Positions 48,221-57,268 of a DNA stretch of 64,000 nucleotides are shown in pieces. Under the pieces are notes generated by a model. It had not been told where the DNA came from. It made no database searches and saw nothing but the letters and a program-made list of their open reading frames with translations. This DNA is from Candidatus Lernaella stagnicola (GTDB lineage Bacteria; Lernaellota; Lernaellaia; Lernaellales; Lernaellaceae). The stretch covers positions 1 to 64,000 of the forward strand of contig JAVCCK010000003.1 of assembly GCA_030765525.1 (NCBI GenBank), given 5' to 3'. Both the position numbers and the translations under genes were made by a program. Position 1 is the stretch's first letter; the number at the start of each line of letters is the position of its first letter.

Positions 48221-50728
48221 TCACTCGCGCCACAGTGTCTCTGTTTTACGAATCGCCGTGGGATTCACCGGCCGCCCCGGCAGCCCGAGCATTTCCGCCG
48301 CCAACACGGCGATCTTCAAACCGCCGCCGGCCTTCATCATCTGCCGCACATGCAGCGAATCTCCTTCCACCCTCGCCTCGGCTACCAGCGACCGCGCGTC
48401 GACACGGCGCGCCTTTCCCTTCTTCACGATATCTACCGGCCAATTTTCCGCCGCCAGAAATCGCGTGACCGCCTCGCCCGCCGCCGGGGCGTCCAGGCGC
48501 GATAAATCGATTTCGTACACAAAACCCACGACGTCTCCGTTAATGCTCGGCGCATCAAGTGCTTTGCTATGCGCTTCGCATAACTCGATACCTTCCGGCA
48601 ATTCTCGCGCCAGTTCGCTGCGTACCTGCGCCGCGTCAAGTGATTCGTTAAGTGTCAGTTCGAACCACTCTGCATCGCTGGCGATACCCACCGCCAGCGG
48701 CGGCCCGAAAGCGATCTTCGGAAGCGGGTGAAAACCCTGGCTGTACACCAAGGGCAGCGCCGCACGCCGCGCCGCACGCGCCATGGCCCGCGATAAGTCC
48801 AAATGTCCCAGCCACCGCGTCGGGCCGAACCGGCGGTAGCGGAACCAGTAGCGAAACCGCGCATCCTCCGGCGGCGCCGCCGCGAGGGAAATCGGCGGCT
48901 CGGCAATGGCGGGTGCCGCGAAGTCGTTGGCGGCTTCATCGATGCAAGCGCCGCACGCCCCGCACCGGCCGGTACGGCAATCCTCGGTCACTTCGGCGGC
49001 CAAAGCGCGTTCCTTCTCACGCTGCAAGAAGGCTTTGTCGACGCCGACATCCACACCGTCCCAAGGTAACGGGTCCCCATCGGGAATCCGCCGTGTTGCC
49101 GCGGCCTCCAGGTCGATCCCGGCCGCCGCGAATGCCTCCCGCCAACGGTCGAGGCGGAAATACTCGCTCCACCCGTCAAAACGGGCGCCGGCGCGATACG
49201 CCGCCTCGATGGCCGCCGCGGCCCGACGATCGGCACGCGCCAACGCCGCTTCCACCAGACTCGTTCGCCAATCGTGTACTTTGTAGACTGCGCCGCCGCG
49301 CCGTTTACGTTTCGTCGCCAGAAAAGGCTCCATACGGTGTCGCACAATCTCTGGATCGGCCATCCCGAAGCGCTCGAATGGCGTATGCGGCTTGGGCACG
49401 AAGATGCTGACGGTCACGTTGACGCGCGCCCGCTTCGTGACGCTCTTACCCAGCGCGTACACGCGGTCGACGAGGTCGAAAATCGCGGCGACGTCCTCGT
49501 CGGTTTCGGTCGGCAGGCCGATCATGAAATACAGCTTCACAATCTCCCATCCCGCTTCGAACACCCGGCGCACCGACTCCAGCACCATGTCGTCGGAAAT
49601 CGGTTTGTTGATGACGCGGCGCAATCTTTCGGTCGCGGCTTCGGGGGCCAGGGTAAATCCGGTGCGGCGCACGCGGCTGATCGCCTCGGCCAACTCGCCC
49701 TCCAGCGACTCAGCCCGCAGGCTCGGCAGCGAGAGCGCAATGCGTTGCGGCGCCAGTTCGTTCATCATGTGCGGTATCACGGTCTGGACCGGAGACCAAT
49801 CACCGGTCGAAAGCGACAACAAGCCCACCTCGTCGTATCCGGTGGTCGCCAAACTCTCCCGCGCGGCACGGGCGATCGTCGCGCCTTCGCGCTCGCGAGC
49901 CGGACGGTACAAGTAGCCGGCCTGGCAAAAGCGACAGCCCCGAAGGCAACCGCGCATCACTTCCAGCGCCAGTCGATCGTGGACCGCTTGAATATTCGAC
50001 ACCAGCGGACGGCGCGGCAGCGGCGTCGCATCCAAATCGTGCACCAGACGACGTCGGACGCGTTCCGGCTCGCCCGGATCGAGGTCGAAACCGTCAAAGC
50101 GCGCGCCGTCGAATCGCGGTGTTCGGCGGGAAGGCACGTACACGCCGGCGATTTTCGCCACGGCCTCGAGCATCGCCTGTCGCCCGCCCGACCGCCCTTT
50201 CACTTCCCGTACGGCGTCGGCGATTTCGACCACGACTTCCTCGCCGTCGCCCAACACGAGGGCGTCGAAAAACGGAGCCCATGACTCCGGGTTCGTGGCG
50301 CACGGCCCGCCCGCGATGGTCAGCGGTGCGTCATCCGAACGATCGGCCGCTAGCAAGGGAAGCCCGGCCAAATCGAGCATCTGAAGCACACCGGCGGCCG
50401 CCAACTCGTACTGAAGCGTGAAACCCAGCACGTCGAAGTCGGCTATGGGCTCTTTGGATTCCAGCGCGAACAGCGGCAAACCCACGTCGCGCAACACCTT
50501 CTCCATATCCGGCCACGGCGCATAGACGCGCTCCGCCGCGCACCAGGTTAGCTCGTTGAGCGCCGCATAAAGCAGTTGGTAGCCCAGATGACTCATGCCG
50601 ATTTCATAGACGTCGGGGAAAGCCAACGCGAAGCGCACGTCGACCGCGGATGGCTCCTTGCGAACCGAGCCGATTTCACCGCCGGTATAACGGGCGGGCT
50701 TTTCTACCTGGGCGAGCAGTTCATCCAT
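48221..50728 (-). CDS. Radical SAM protein fused to DUF2344 (TIGR03960/TIGR03936 type)
   Basis: A predicted 835-residue protein. An N-terminal B12-binding-like region is followed by the radical SAM cluster motif CLRGCRFCQAG (Cys261, 265, 268) and barrel, then a Cys-rich patch DCRTGRCGACGAC (about 605-617) and a C-terminal DUF2344 domain (about 645-835). This fusion commonly lies next to rng and ribosomal genes, and a role in RNA or ribosome modification is suspected but not established. The start at 50728 has no strong ribosome site. Confidence 0.9.
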   Translation of the reverse strand: MDELLAQVEKPARYTGGEIGSVRKEPSAVDVRFALAFPDVYEIGMSHLGYQLLYAALNELTWCAAERVYAPWPDMEKVLRDVGLPLFALESKEPIADFDVLGFTLQYELAAAGVLQMLDLAGLPLLAADRSDDAPLTIAGGPCATNPESWAPFFDALVLGDGEEVVVEIADAVREVKGRSGGRQAMLEAVAKIAGVYVPSRRTPRFDGARFDGFDLDPGEPERVRRRLVHDLDATPLPRRPLVSNIQAVHDRLALEVMRGCLRGCRFCQAGYLYRPAREREGATIARAARESLATTGYDEVGLLSLSTGDWSPVQTVIPHMMNELAPQRIALSLPSLRAESLEGELAEAISRVRRTGFTLAPEAATERLRRVINKPISDDMVLESVRRVFEAGWEIVKLYFMIGLPTETDEDVAAIFDLVDRVYALGKSVTKRARVNVTVSIFVPKPHTPFERFGMADPEIVRHRMEPFLATKRKRRGGAVYKVHDWRTSLVEAALARADRRAAAAIEAAYRAGARFDGWSEYFRLDRWREAFAAAGIDLEAAATRRIPDGDPLPWDGVDVGVDKAFLQREKERALAAEVTEDCRTGRCGACGACIDEAANDFAAPAIAEPPISLAAAPPEDARFRYWFRYRRFGPTRWLGHLDLSRAMARAARRAALPLVYSQGFHPLPKIAFGPPLAVGIASDAEWFELTLNESLDAAQVRSELARELPEGIELCEAHSKALDAPSINGDVVGFVYEIDLSRLDAPAAGEAVTRFLAAENWPVDIVKKGKARRVDARSLVAEARVEGDSLHVRQMMKAGGGLKIAVLAAEMLGLPGRPVNPTAIRKTETLWRE

Positions 50729-50782
50729 TGGCGTCGCTCGTGTGTTCGTCGTGGAAAATGGAAACGCAGCCGACGTATTTTT

Positions 50783-51277
50783 CTAGAAGCGAAGCTGAAA
50801 AAGGTTTGTCCGCCATACTTGTTCTTTTTTTCCGGACAACGTTTCGCCCTCGAAGAATCCCACGGCCGGCAGGCGCCATGTCAATCCCGGCGTTTGATTC
50901 AGGTCCAGGCTCGCCGCGGCGTCTTCCTTAGTAACGTCAGCCGGTAAGGTCAAACCAAGAGCCAGGCCGCCGCCAAAACCGGCCATGCCGGTAATGATCA
51001 TCATCGTGTCGAAATTCTTGTCGGCATCGGGGTTCTGGTAGAAAACCAGCAACAGGCCGCCGACCACCAAACCGCTGAACACGCCTAAACCCGAGGCGAT
51101 CAACACCGTTTTGCCGCGGCCGGGTTCGTAGGTAGTCGTCGGTAAATAGAGGTCCCGCTCTTCGTCCCAGACGAAGCCGTCATCGGATCCGGAATCTTCG
51201 TTCCCGTCCTCCGCCGCGCCGCAAACCGGCAACAAAACCAGACAAAAAGACAGCAGAAACGCGACAATTCGGCGCAC
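50783..51277 (-). CDS. Small exported membrane protein of unknown function
   Basis: A predicted 164-residue protein with a GTG start. A signal peptide (RRIVAFLLSFCLVLLPVCGAA) is followed by an acidic stretch, then two membrane helices (about 57-79 and 89-111, the second Gly-rich: GMAGFGGGLALGLTLP), and a C-terminal part that could be beta strands. I do not recognise a family. It stands about 55 bp before the radical SAM gene on the same strand; a functional link is not evident. Confidence 0.6.
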   Translation of the reverse strand: MRRIVAFLLSFCLVLLPVCGAAEDGNEDSGSDDGFVWDEERDLYLPTTTYEPGRGKTVLIASGLGVFSGLVVGGLLLVFYQNPDADKNFDTMMIITGMAGFGGGLALGLTLPADVTKEDAAASLDLNQTPGLTWRLPAVGFFEGETLSGKKEQVWRTNLFQLRF

Positions 51278-51364
51278 GGCAGTGATCCCCTATAGCATGA
51301 ACATGAAAAAGTTACGGTAGTTTATGGGCTTGGCGGAGTCGGGTCAAGCGACACCCCACCGGCA

Positions 51365-51778
51365 TCATTCACCCATCGCTTTGACGACGACTCGTTTGCG
51401 CCGCCGACCGTCGAATTCGCAATAATACACTTGCTGCCACGGCCCCAAATCCAATTGCCCTTCGGTAATCGGCAGCACCACCTGGTGATGCACTAGAATG
51501 CTCTTCAAGTGAGCGTCGCCGTTGTCCTCCCCGGTACGGTGATGGCGATAGTCTTTGCCGAACGGCGCCAGCCCTTCAAGCATCTGGTCGATATCGGCAA
51601 TGATTCCCGGCTCGGCGTCGTTGACCCAAATGCCGGCGGTGATGTGCATAGCGCTGACCAACACCATGCCTTCCTCGATGGCGGCTTCAGCCACAACTTC
51701 CTCGATTTTCGCAGTGATGTTGAGGTATTCGCGTCTTTTGGATGTGTTGAACCATAGGTATTCGGTGTGACTTTTCAT
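51365..51778 (-). CDS. yjbQ: YjbQ family protein (UPF0047)
   Basis: A predicted 137-residue cytoplasmic protein of the YjbQ/UPF0047 family. It has the conserved [14 protein letters not shown] segment, [18 protein letters not shown] and [18 protein letters not shown]. Members show weak thiamine-phosphate-forming activity in vitro, but their main role is unclear. The ATG at 51778 has GAGGAG seven bases upstream and is preferred over 51793. Confidence 0.93.
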   Translation of the reverse strand: MKSHTEYLWFNTSKRREYLNITAKIEEVVAEAAIEEGMVLVSAMHITAGIWVNDAEPGIIADIDQMLEGLAPFGKDYRHHRTGEDNGDAHLKSILVHHQVVLPITEGQLDLGPWQQVYYCEFDGRRRKRVVVKAMGE

Positions 51779-51857
51779 CGAAATGCTCCTCACTCACCTC
51801 AATTCGAGCGCAACGTACTCCCCTACATTGGTTCGCATGATGAAACCGGTCAAGTCT

Positions 51858-51893
51858 AAAAAAAGAAAAGGGAAAGCGCGATGCGCTTCCCCC
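51858..51893 (-). terminator. Terminator of the SCP2-domain gene
   Basis: On the minus strand GGGAAGCGC pairs with GCGCTTTCCC around a short loop and is followed by TTTTCTTTTTTT. It lies about 25 bp after the SCP2-domain stop. Confidence 0.85.
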
Positions 51894-51915
51894 GAGTCAT
51901 CCAAGTTGGCCGATA

Positions 51916-52242
51916 TTAGCCGAGGATTTTCCCCAGCTTCATGGCCAGGCTCATGTCACCACTGATCTTGACTTTGCCCGTCATGAAGGCCATCTGCGGA
52001 TTCAGGCTGCCGTCGATGATCGCCAGCAGATCTTCATCCGTCACCGTCACGGTGCAATTGGCGCTTTCCGCCGGGCCACTAGCCACGGCCGGAGCATCAC
52101 CGGTTAAATCGACGTGCCACTCACCGCCGTCGTCACCAGTTACGTTGAACTGATAAACCGCATTGATGTTTTCGACTTTCGACGGGTCCGCAGCCATCTT
52201 GGTCGCCATGTTCTCAAATACTTCGTTTACGGAACTGGCCAT
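51916..52242 (-). CDS. SCP2 sterol-binding-domain protein
   Basis: A predicted 108-residue single-domain protein of the SCP2 family. It shows the usual pattern of a helix, five strands and the late motif LNPQMAFMTGKVKISGDM followed by the final helix. Stand-alone bacterial SCP2 proteins probably bind lipids or fatty acyl groups in the cytoplasm. The ATG at 52242 follows a strong AGGAGG site; the frame upstream of it is not coding. It has its own terminator and so seems to be a single-gene unit. Confidence 0.9.
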   Translation of the reverse strand: MASSVNEVFENMATKMAADPSKVENINAVYQFNVTGDDGGEWHVDLTGDAPAVASGPAESANCTVTVTDEDLLAIIDGSLNPQMAFMTGKVKISGDMSLAMKLGKILG

Positions 52243-52405
52243 TATTGGATCCTCCTGACAATTATGCCGCCGCACACCGACAGCGTTCGGGTGACTTTTC
52301 TTCGTGCAAATGGACCTTTCGTCTAATAGCGTTTTCCCTGTGTGGTGTCAACGCCATTTCGCGCCCCGCCCTGCAACAAAACCGCCCCCCGGGTGTCTCA
52401 CGGAC

Positions 52406-52450
52406 TTGACAAGCGGGACTCCGGCCCCAAATCTATGGGCCGGTTATAGA
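52406..52450 (+). promoter_or_regulatory. Promoter-like region with a 7-bp dyad
   Basis: TTGACA (52406-52411) is followed by a perfect inverted repeat CCGGCCC/GGGCCGG (52421-52427 and 52437-52443) and then TATAGA (52445-52450), 33 bp after the -35. Normal spacing to a -10 is not found, so whether the dyad is an operator or part of a terminator is unclear. Confidence 0.3.
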
Positions 52451-52477
52451 GTATAAAACCAACGAGGAGCCAAACGT

Positions 52478-54016
52478 ATGAGACACATCGCCGCAATCAA
52501 GTGGTTTCTACCGCTTCTGGTGATCTTTCTGGTCGCCGGATGCGGGATTAGTAGTAATGACTCAAAGCCCGCGGGCGTCGAAGAAACCCAACCCCCAACC
52601 GCAGCGGCGGCGGACGGCAAAATCGAGGTCACGCTCTACGCCATGAGTGAATGCCCCTTCGGCGTGCCGGCGGAAAAGGTCGTCCACAAAGTCAGCCAGA
52701 CCCTCCCGGACGCCCTGGACCTGCGCCTGATTTTCATCGTCGGCCAGGGTCCAGATGGTAAACTCAATTCTCTGCACGGCCCCGGCGAACTGCAAAAGAA
52801 CATCGTGCAAGCCTGCGTCGGGAAAACCGCCCTCGCTAAACAGTACGAATTCGTCTTTCGTTGGAACGAATCGGGCAAGGATTGGCAGGAAGTCGCCAAA
52901 GAGCTCGAACTCGACGCAAGCGCGATCGAATTGTGCGCCGCCAACGAGGGCGAGTCGATCATGCGCGAGCACCTGGCCGAAACCGAGAAAAACCAGGTCA
53001 ACGCGAGCCCGACGATTCTGATCAACGGCCAACGGTACGGCGGCGGCATCAACAGCCTCGAACTGTTCGGGGCCATCTGCCAAGCCTCCGGCGACAAACG
53101 CCCCGCCGCCTGCGCCAACCCGCCCGACACACTCTCGCGCAGCGACGGAAGCGGCGCCGGCTCGTGCAACAGGCCGGGCACGCCTCCCAAACTACCCGAC
53201 GAACTGGTGGACAAAACGCCGATCGAACATACGGTCGTGGTGGCCGGCAACGCCGTCGATCAGAGCCGGGTCGAGGAAGTGTTGAACCAGACCCGCGCGC
53301 TGTATCCGAACGTCAAGATCAACAAAGTGAAGTCCGATTCCGCGCTGGGCAAAAAGCTGATCGCCAAATACAACCTTCGCATGTTGCCCGCGTTTATTTT
53401 CCCGAAAGAAGTGAAGGATCGGAAAAACTTTCAAGCTTTGCAACAACACTTGCTCGAACTCGAAGACGGCTACATACTGGCCCCGCAAATCGGCAGCAAT
53501 TTCTTCCTCGATCGCGAGCCGGAGAAGAAACGCCTCGACATCTTCTTCACGCCCTTCTCGCCCAAGGCGTTGCGCGTATTGCTGGACGTCGGCGACCTCC
53601 TGGCGCGTCCCGACGTCCAAGCGCTGGGCGTCGATATCCACTTGCGCCCCTTTGCGATGGTTCAAGACGGACAAATCCAAAGCCAGATGGGGCCGCCCGA
53701 AATCGAAGAGATGCTGCGCGTTCTGGCCGTGATCGAACAGGACCCCGCCAAGGCCTGGGATTACCTGAAAGCCCGCTATGAAAACCCGATGTCCAGTTGG
53801 TGGGAAGAATATGTCAAAAGCGCCGGCCTCGATCCCGACGTGGTGAAAAAAGCCGCGCAGTCCGACACCGCGGCCGCCAAGCTCGCCGAAAACAGTAACC
53901 TGGCCGGCACCCTCGCCATCGCCGAGGATTTCGTGGTGCTGGTGGAAAACCGGGAATTGGCGCGCATTGTTGACAAGGACTCATTCAAGAAGCTGCTGTT
54001 CGACCTGGCGAAATAG
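52478..54016 (+). CDS. Lipoprotein with three thioredoxin-like segments
   Basis: A predicted 512-residue lipoprotein with GAGGAG upstream. The signal peptide ends in VAGC, so Cys22 is lipidated. The first domain (about 48-210) begins like a DsbA/thioredoxin fold, with MSECPFG where CxxC would stand; only Cys59 is present, and the cis-Pro loop ASPTILINGQ follows. A second segment (about 245-350) has the cis-Pro pattern RMLPAFIFP, and a third (about 350-510) begins DIFFTPFSPKA. A single-Cys redox or Cys-binding role on the membrane face seems likely; the substrate is unknown. Confidence 0.75.
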   Translation: MRHIAAIKWFLPLLVIFLVAGCGISSNDSKPAGVEETQPPTAAAADGKIEVTLYAMSECPFGVPAEKVVHKVSQTLPDALDLRLIFIVGQGPDGKLNSLHGPGELQKNIVQACVGKTALAKQYEFVFRWNESGKDWQEVAKELELDASAIELCAANEGESIMREHLAETEKNQVNASPTILINGQRYGGGINSLELFGAICQASGDKRPAACANPPDTLSRSDGSGAGSCNRPGTPPKLPDELVDKTPIEHTVVVAGNAVDQSRVEEVLNQTRALYPNVKINKVKSDSALGKKLIAKYNLRMLPAFIFPKEVKDRKNFQALQQHLLELEDGYILAPQIGSNFFLDREPEKKRLDIFFTPFSPKALRVLLDVGDLLARPDVQALGVDIHLRPFAMVQDGQIQSQMGPPEIEEMLRVLAVIEQDPAKAWDYLKARYENPMSSWWEEYVKSAGLDPDVVKKAAQSDTAAAKLAENSNLAGTLAIAEDFVVLVENRELARIVDKDSFKKLLFDLAK

Positions 54017-54038
54017 CGTACCGACGTTCGTTACTATC

Positions 54039-54066
54039 AAGCCCGCCGCCGCCGGTGGGCTTTTTT
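54039..54066. terminator. Bidirectional terminator between convergent genes
   Basis: A 10-bp stem (54039-54048 with 54053-54062, one G-T pair) with a CCGC loop is followed on the plus strand by a T run (54061-54066). It lies just after the plus-strand lipoprotein gene and at the end of the opposing one. Confidence 0.8.
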
Positions 54067-54740
54067 CATCTTCGCTTCGCCACACCGTCCTCTTCGGCCA
54101 CGATCCGCGCCGCGCCGATCGGCATCAGGTATTCGCAGTTGCGGCCGCGCTTCGACTTCATCCAGAATCCCCACTCGAAGTCGGTGATCCCCGCCTCGGT
54201 CACGCAACCGGAGTGAATCGTCGGTGTTTCGTAGTTGCAGCCGTCCGCCGTGCCGATAATGTTCACGCATATCGAGTAGCATCCGTCGCTTCCATACACG
54301 TTCGCCGGCAAACGATTGCCGGAATCGTCGACGCCCACCCCGGCGTAGGATACCGACACCTGGCCTTCTTCGCCGGTATCGAAATAGATCAGATGGTAAT
54401 CTGCGACCCGCAAACCCGATGTGCCGGATTCATCATAGGTGATCGTCAGGGTGTCCAGCATGTAGTCCCCGCCGATGTCCGGCGCCTCGTCGCCGTCGTA
54501 TACGGCAATGCCCAGATTGCGAATCTTCTTCACTTCGTCCAGTTCGCACGGTTCGCCTTCGACAACGCGGCCGCTTTCGCCTCCGACCACCGGCACCGTC
54601 GAATCGTCGTCATCGCCCGCCTCGTCATCGTCGCCGCTTGTGGCTTTGCCGCCCCCGCCGCCACCGCAGGCCATGAAAAGCCCAAAACAAACAAGAACAA
54701 GCGCCGCCAATACACACCACAGCCAAGCCGACTTGAACAT
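54066..54740 (-). CDS. Lipoprotein with Gly/Asp linker, function unknown
   Basis: A predicted 224-residue lipoprotein. The ATG at 54740 has AAGGAG nine bases upstream; the signal peptide (KSAWLWCVLAALVLVCFGL) ends FMAC, and the mature part begins with a Gly run and an Asp-rich linker. The folded domain (about 65-220) is beta-rich with two Cys pairs possible (GCYSIC, GCNYE, GCVTE, NCEY) and a repeated YxxGVGVDDSGN pattern. The family is not recognised. It shares the Asp-linker architecture with other lipoproteins in the window. Confidence 0.68.
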   Translation of the reverse strand: MFKSAWLWCVLAALVLVCFGLFMACGGGGGGKATSGDDDEAGDDDDSTVPVVGGESGRVVEGEPCELDEVKKIRNLGIAVYDGDEAPDIGGDYMLDTLTITYDESGTSGLRVADYHLIYFDTGEEGQVSVSYAGVGVDDSGNRLPANVYGSDGCYSICVNIIGTADGCNYETPTIHSGCVTEAGITDFEWGFWMKSKRGRNCEYLMPIGAARIVAEEDGVAKRR

Positions 54741-54853
54741 AATTCCGGTCTCCTTGCCGAATTCTTTGCACATATAAAAGCGTTGACGGGGGTTAGAATA
54801 CAACGCCGCACGAAGCCTGTCTAACTAAGGGCGAAACGCTGCCGAAAACGCAA

Positions 54854-56515
54854 TCAGTCCAGCGCCGCTAGGCGCTTATCCTTCACGCGCTCGCCGAGGT
54901 AATCGGGCAACAGGATCGGGCTTTTGATCGGCGCGTCCAGCCCCGCTTCTTTGCGCTCCTTCACGAACCGGTGTACGTGCTCGAGATTCGGCGTGCCCGC
55001 TTCGTAGCGATCCTTGGCGTACTGCGCCGCCTCACGCCCGGCGATGCGCCCGAAGACCGTCACGTCCAAGAGCGAATTGCCCATCAAGCGGTTCTCGCCG
55101 TGCACGCCGCCGCTGACTTCACCTGCCGAGTAAAGGCCCGGCAACACTGTCTCGCACTTGGAGTCGTAGGCCAGGCCGCCGTTCTGGTAGTGCAGCGTCG
55201 GACCCACGAGCATCGGTACCTTGCTGATGTTGATGCCGTAGCGTTTGAAAAGAATGAACTTGCCCGGGAACTCGCGTTCGACCGTGCCCGGCCCGTGCAG
55301 TTGCTCGATCATCGGGCTGTCGAGCCACGCGCCGAATTTGCCCGTCGGAGTCGGCACGCCCTTGCCGACCTTGCCGCACTCGCGAATGATGCTCGCCGCT
55401 TCCACGTCGCGGGGCTCGCGTTCGAAGACGAACTGGTTGCCCTCCACGTTCAGGATGTGCGCACCGAAACCACGCACTTTTTCCGTGATCAAAAGACCCT
55501 CGGCCTGTTCCGGGAACACCGCGCCGGTCGGGTGATACTGCACCGCGTGCAGGAACGTGACCGGCACTCCCGCGCGGTAGGCCATGACCAGGCCGTCGCC
55601 GGTGGCGCCGTAATGATTGGTCGTCATGAAGCCCTGCACATGCAGGCGGCCCGAACCGCCGGTGGCCATCACGACGGCTTTGGCGTGCACCACGTAGGGC
55701 TCGCGCGTCTCGAGGTTGAACAGCAACGCGCCGCAGCAGTGCCCCTTGTCGTTAAGGATCAGCTCGACAGCCGGATTGAACTCCAGCACTTCGATCCGGT
55801 CGGCTCGATTGCGCGCTTCGTCGCGCAGCGTGCGCATGATCTCCGCCCCGGTGATGTCGGCCGCGAAGTGCATGCGCTTGCGACACGTGCCGCCGCCGTG
55901 CGCTGTACGCAGCGTGCCGTCCTCGTCGCTCTCTTTCGAAAGCAGGCAGCCCATGCCTTCCAGCCACTCGATGACCAGCGGCGCTTCGGTCACCAGCGTG
56001 CGCACCAGTTCCGGCGGATTCTTGAAATGCCCGCCGCCTATCACGTCGAGGTAGTGGAAGTAGGGACTGTCCCAACCCACTTTCGTCGCCGCTTGGATGC
56101 CGCCCTCGGCCATCATCGTGTTGGCGTCGCCGTGCCGCAGCTTGGTGGCGAGAATGACCCGCACGCCCGCTTCGGCGGCCAATAGCGCCGCGCTCGTGCC
56201 TGCGCCGCCGCCGCCGATCACCAGCACGTCCGTCGTATAGTCAGCCTCTGTAACGTCCACTACGCCCGGCTCGACCAACGGTGCGGCCTCGAGCAGGTCG
56301 GCGATTTCGTGACAGATCGCGTAGTCTTTACTCACGCCGCAGGCCAGCGGGCGCCGCCCTTCCTCTTTGTAGTCGGGGTGGTATTTGAGCCGTTCGGTCC
56401 GCTCTTCCAGCGACAGCGGCGGAAAGTCCTTTCCCTCCCTGGCGCCGGCCACACGCTCGCTACGCGTTGCTTCGACGCGCTTGATCAGGTCGAGCATTTC
56501 CTGTGTGTATCCCAC
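54854..56515 (-). CDS. FrdA/SdhA-family flavoprotein without key catalytic residues
   Basis: A predicted 553-residue flavoprotein; GTG start with AGGAGG upstream. A 90-residue N-terminal extension is followed by the FAD motif DVLVIGGGGAGTSAALLAAE, then MMAEGGIQAA, YHPTGAVFP, PTLHYQNGGL and GVHGENRLMGNSLLDVTVFG, all in FrdA/SdhA order. By eye, the covalent-FAD His is Asn (DANTMMAEGG) and the catalytic Arg of LAGRDVV is Ala around residue 374. It may therefore act on another substrate or pass electrons only. It ends a redox operon and lies 9 bp after the SdhB-like gene. Confidence 0.85.
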   Translation of the reverse strand: MGYTQEMLDLIKRVEATRSERVAGAREGKDFPPLSLEERTERLKYHPDYKEEGRRPLACGVSKDYAICHEIADLLEAAPLVEPGVVDVTEADYTTDVLVIGGGGAGTSAALLAAEAGVRVILATKLRHGDANTMMAEGGIQAATKVGWDSPYFHYLDVIGGGHFKNPPELVRTLVTEAPLVIEWLEGMGCLLSKESDEDGTLRTAHGGGTCRKRMHFAADITGAEIMRTLRDEARNRADRIEVLEFNPAVELILNDKGHCCGALLFNLETREPYVVHAKAVVMATGGSGRLHVQGFMTTNHYGATGDGLVMAYRAGVPVTFLHAVQYHPTGAVFPEQAEGLLITEKVRGFGAHILNVEGNQFVFEREPRDVEAASIIRECGKVGKGVPTPTGKFGAWLDSPMIEQLHGPGTVEREFPGKFILFKRYGINISKVPMLVGPTLHYQNGGLAYDSKCETVLPGLYSAGEVSGGVHGENRLMGNSLLDVTVFGRIAGREAAQYAKDRYEAGTPNLEHVHRFVKERKEAGLDAPIKSPILLPDYLGERVKDKRLAALD

Positions 56516-56524
56516 AATCCCCTC

Positions 56525-57259
56525 CTACAGGTAGGTATCGTCCTTGGGTTTCCAGTTGGGGTTTTCTTCTTGCGGCTGCATCTCGCGCTGTACGTACAGC
56601 TTGCGCAGACCGGCGTCTTCCATCTTGACCAACTCGTCGAGCGAGTCGTCGAAAGTGCCGATGCGGATGCGTTCGGTCTGTTCGGCCAAATGCTTGCTGC
56701 GCGGCATCAGATGCACACCCACCAAACGCCGAGCCAGTTCCGCGATGTGGTATTGCTTGAGTTCGGCCGGGCAACGCGCCGCGCACAGGCCGCACATGAC
56801 GCAGTCGAATGAGAGCCTTGCCGCTTCGCGCAGGTCGCCGCGAATGACGGCGCTGATGTATTCCATTACCGGGATTTCCATCGGGCAGCTTTTCGTGCAG
56901 GTATTGCAGCCCATGCACTTGTAGAGATCCGGGTAGAGCGCCGCGATCGCCTGGACCGTCGCCTCGGTTTGATCCACGTCGTAGGTCGCTTTCGGCGCCG
57001 GGAAGAAGGGGATTTGGGCGATGTACATCCCTTCTTGCACGACGGTCTGGCAGGCTAGGCCGACTTCGATTTTGTAGCTGCCCGTGTAGCGGAACACCGT
57101 CGCGCATGCTCCGCAAATGCCGCCGCGGCATCCGCACCCACGAATCCATTTATAGCCCGCGTATTCGAAGGCCTTCTGGATCGTTAGCGAGTCGGGCACG
57201 ACGTATTGCTTGCCCATGATATAAATGTTCACGACTTCCGGCGTGGCTTGGTCGCTCAT
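56525..57259 (-). CDS. SdhB/FrdB-like iron-sulfur protein
   Basis: A predicted 244-residue iron-sulfur protein with two parts. The N-terminal ferredoxin fold carries GCGCRGGICGAC and a later LAC, the [2Fe-2S] ligands. The C-terminal part carries CMGCNTCTKSCP and CVMCGLCAARCP, which could hold two [4Fe-4S] clusters, in contrast to the [4Fe-4S]/[3Fe-4S] pair of standard SdhB. It should carry electrons between the flavoprotein and the rest of the complex. A C-terminal extension of about 60 residues is without cysteines. A GGGGG site precedes the ATG. Confidence 0.87.
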   Translation of the reverse strand: MSDQATPEVVNIYIMGKQYVVPDSLTIQKAFEYAGYKWIRGCGCRGGICGACATVFRYTGSYKIEVGLACQTVVQEGMYIAQIPFFPAPKATYDVDQTEATVQAIAALYPDLYKCMGCNTCTKSCPMEIPVMEYISAVIRGDLREAARLSFDCVMCGLCAARCPAELKQYHIAELARRLVGVHLMPRSKHLAEQTERIRIGTFDDSLDELVKMEDAGLRKLYVQREMQPQEENPNWKPKDDTYL

Positions 57260-57268
57260 GTCATCCCC

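Noticed and set aside
54854-56515. L-aspartate oxidase (NadB)
   Set aside because: The flavoprotein family is shared, but the iron-sulfur partners, the N-terminal extension and the membrane redox operon do not fit NAD synthesis.
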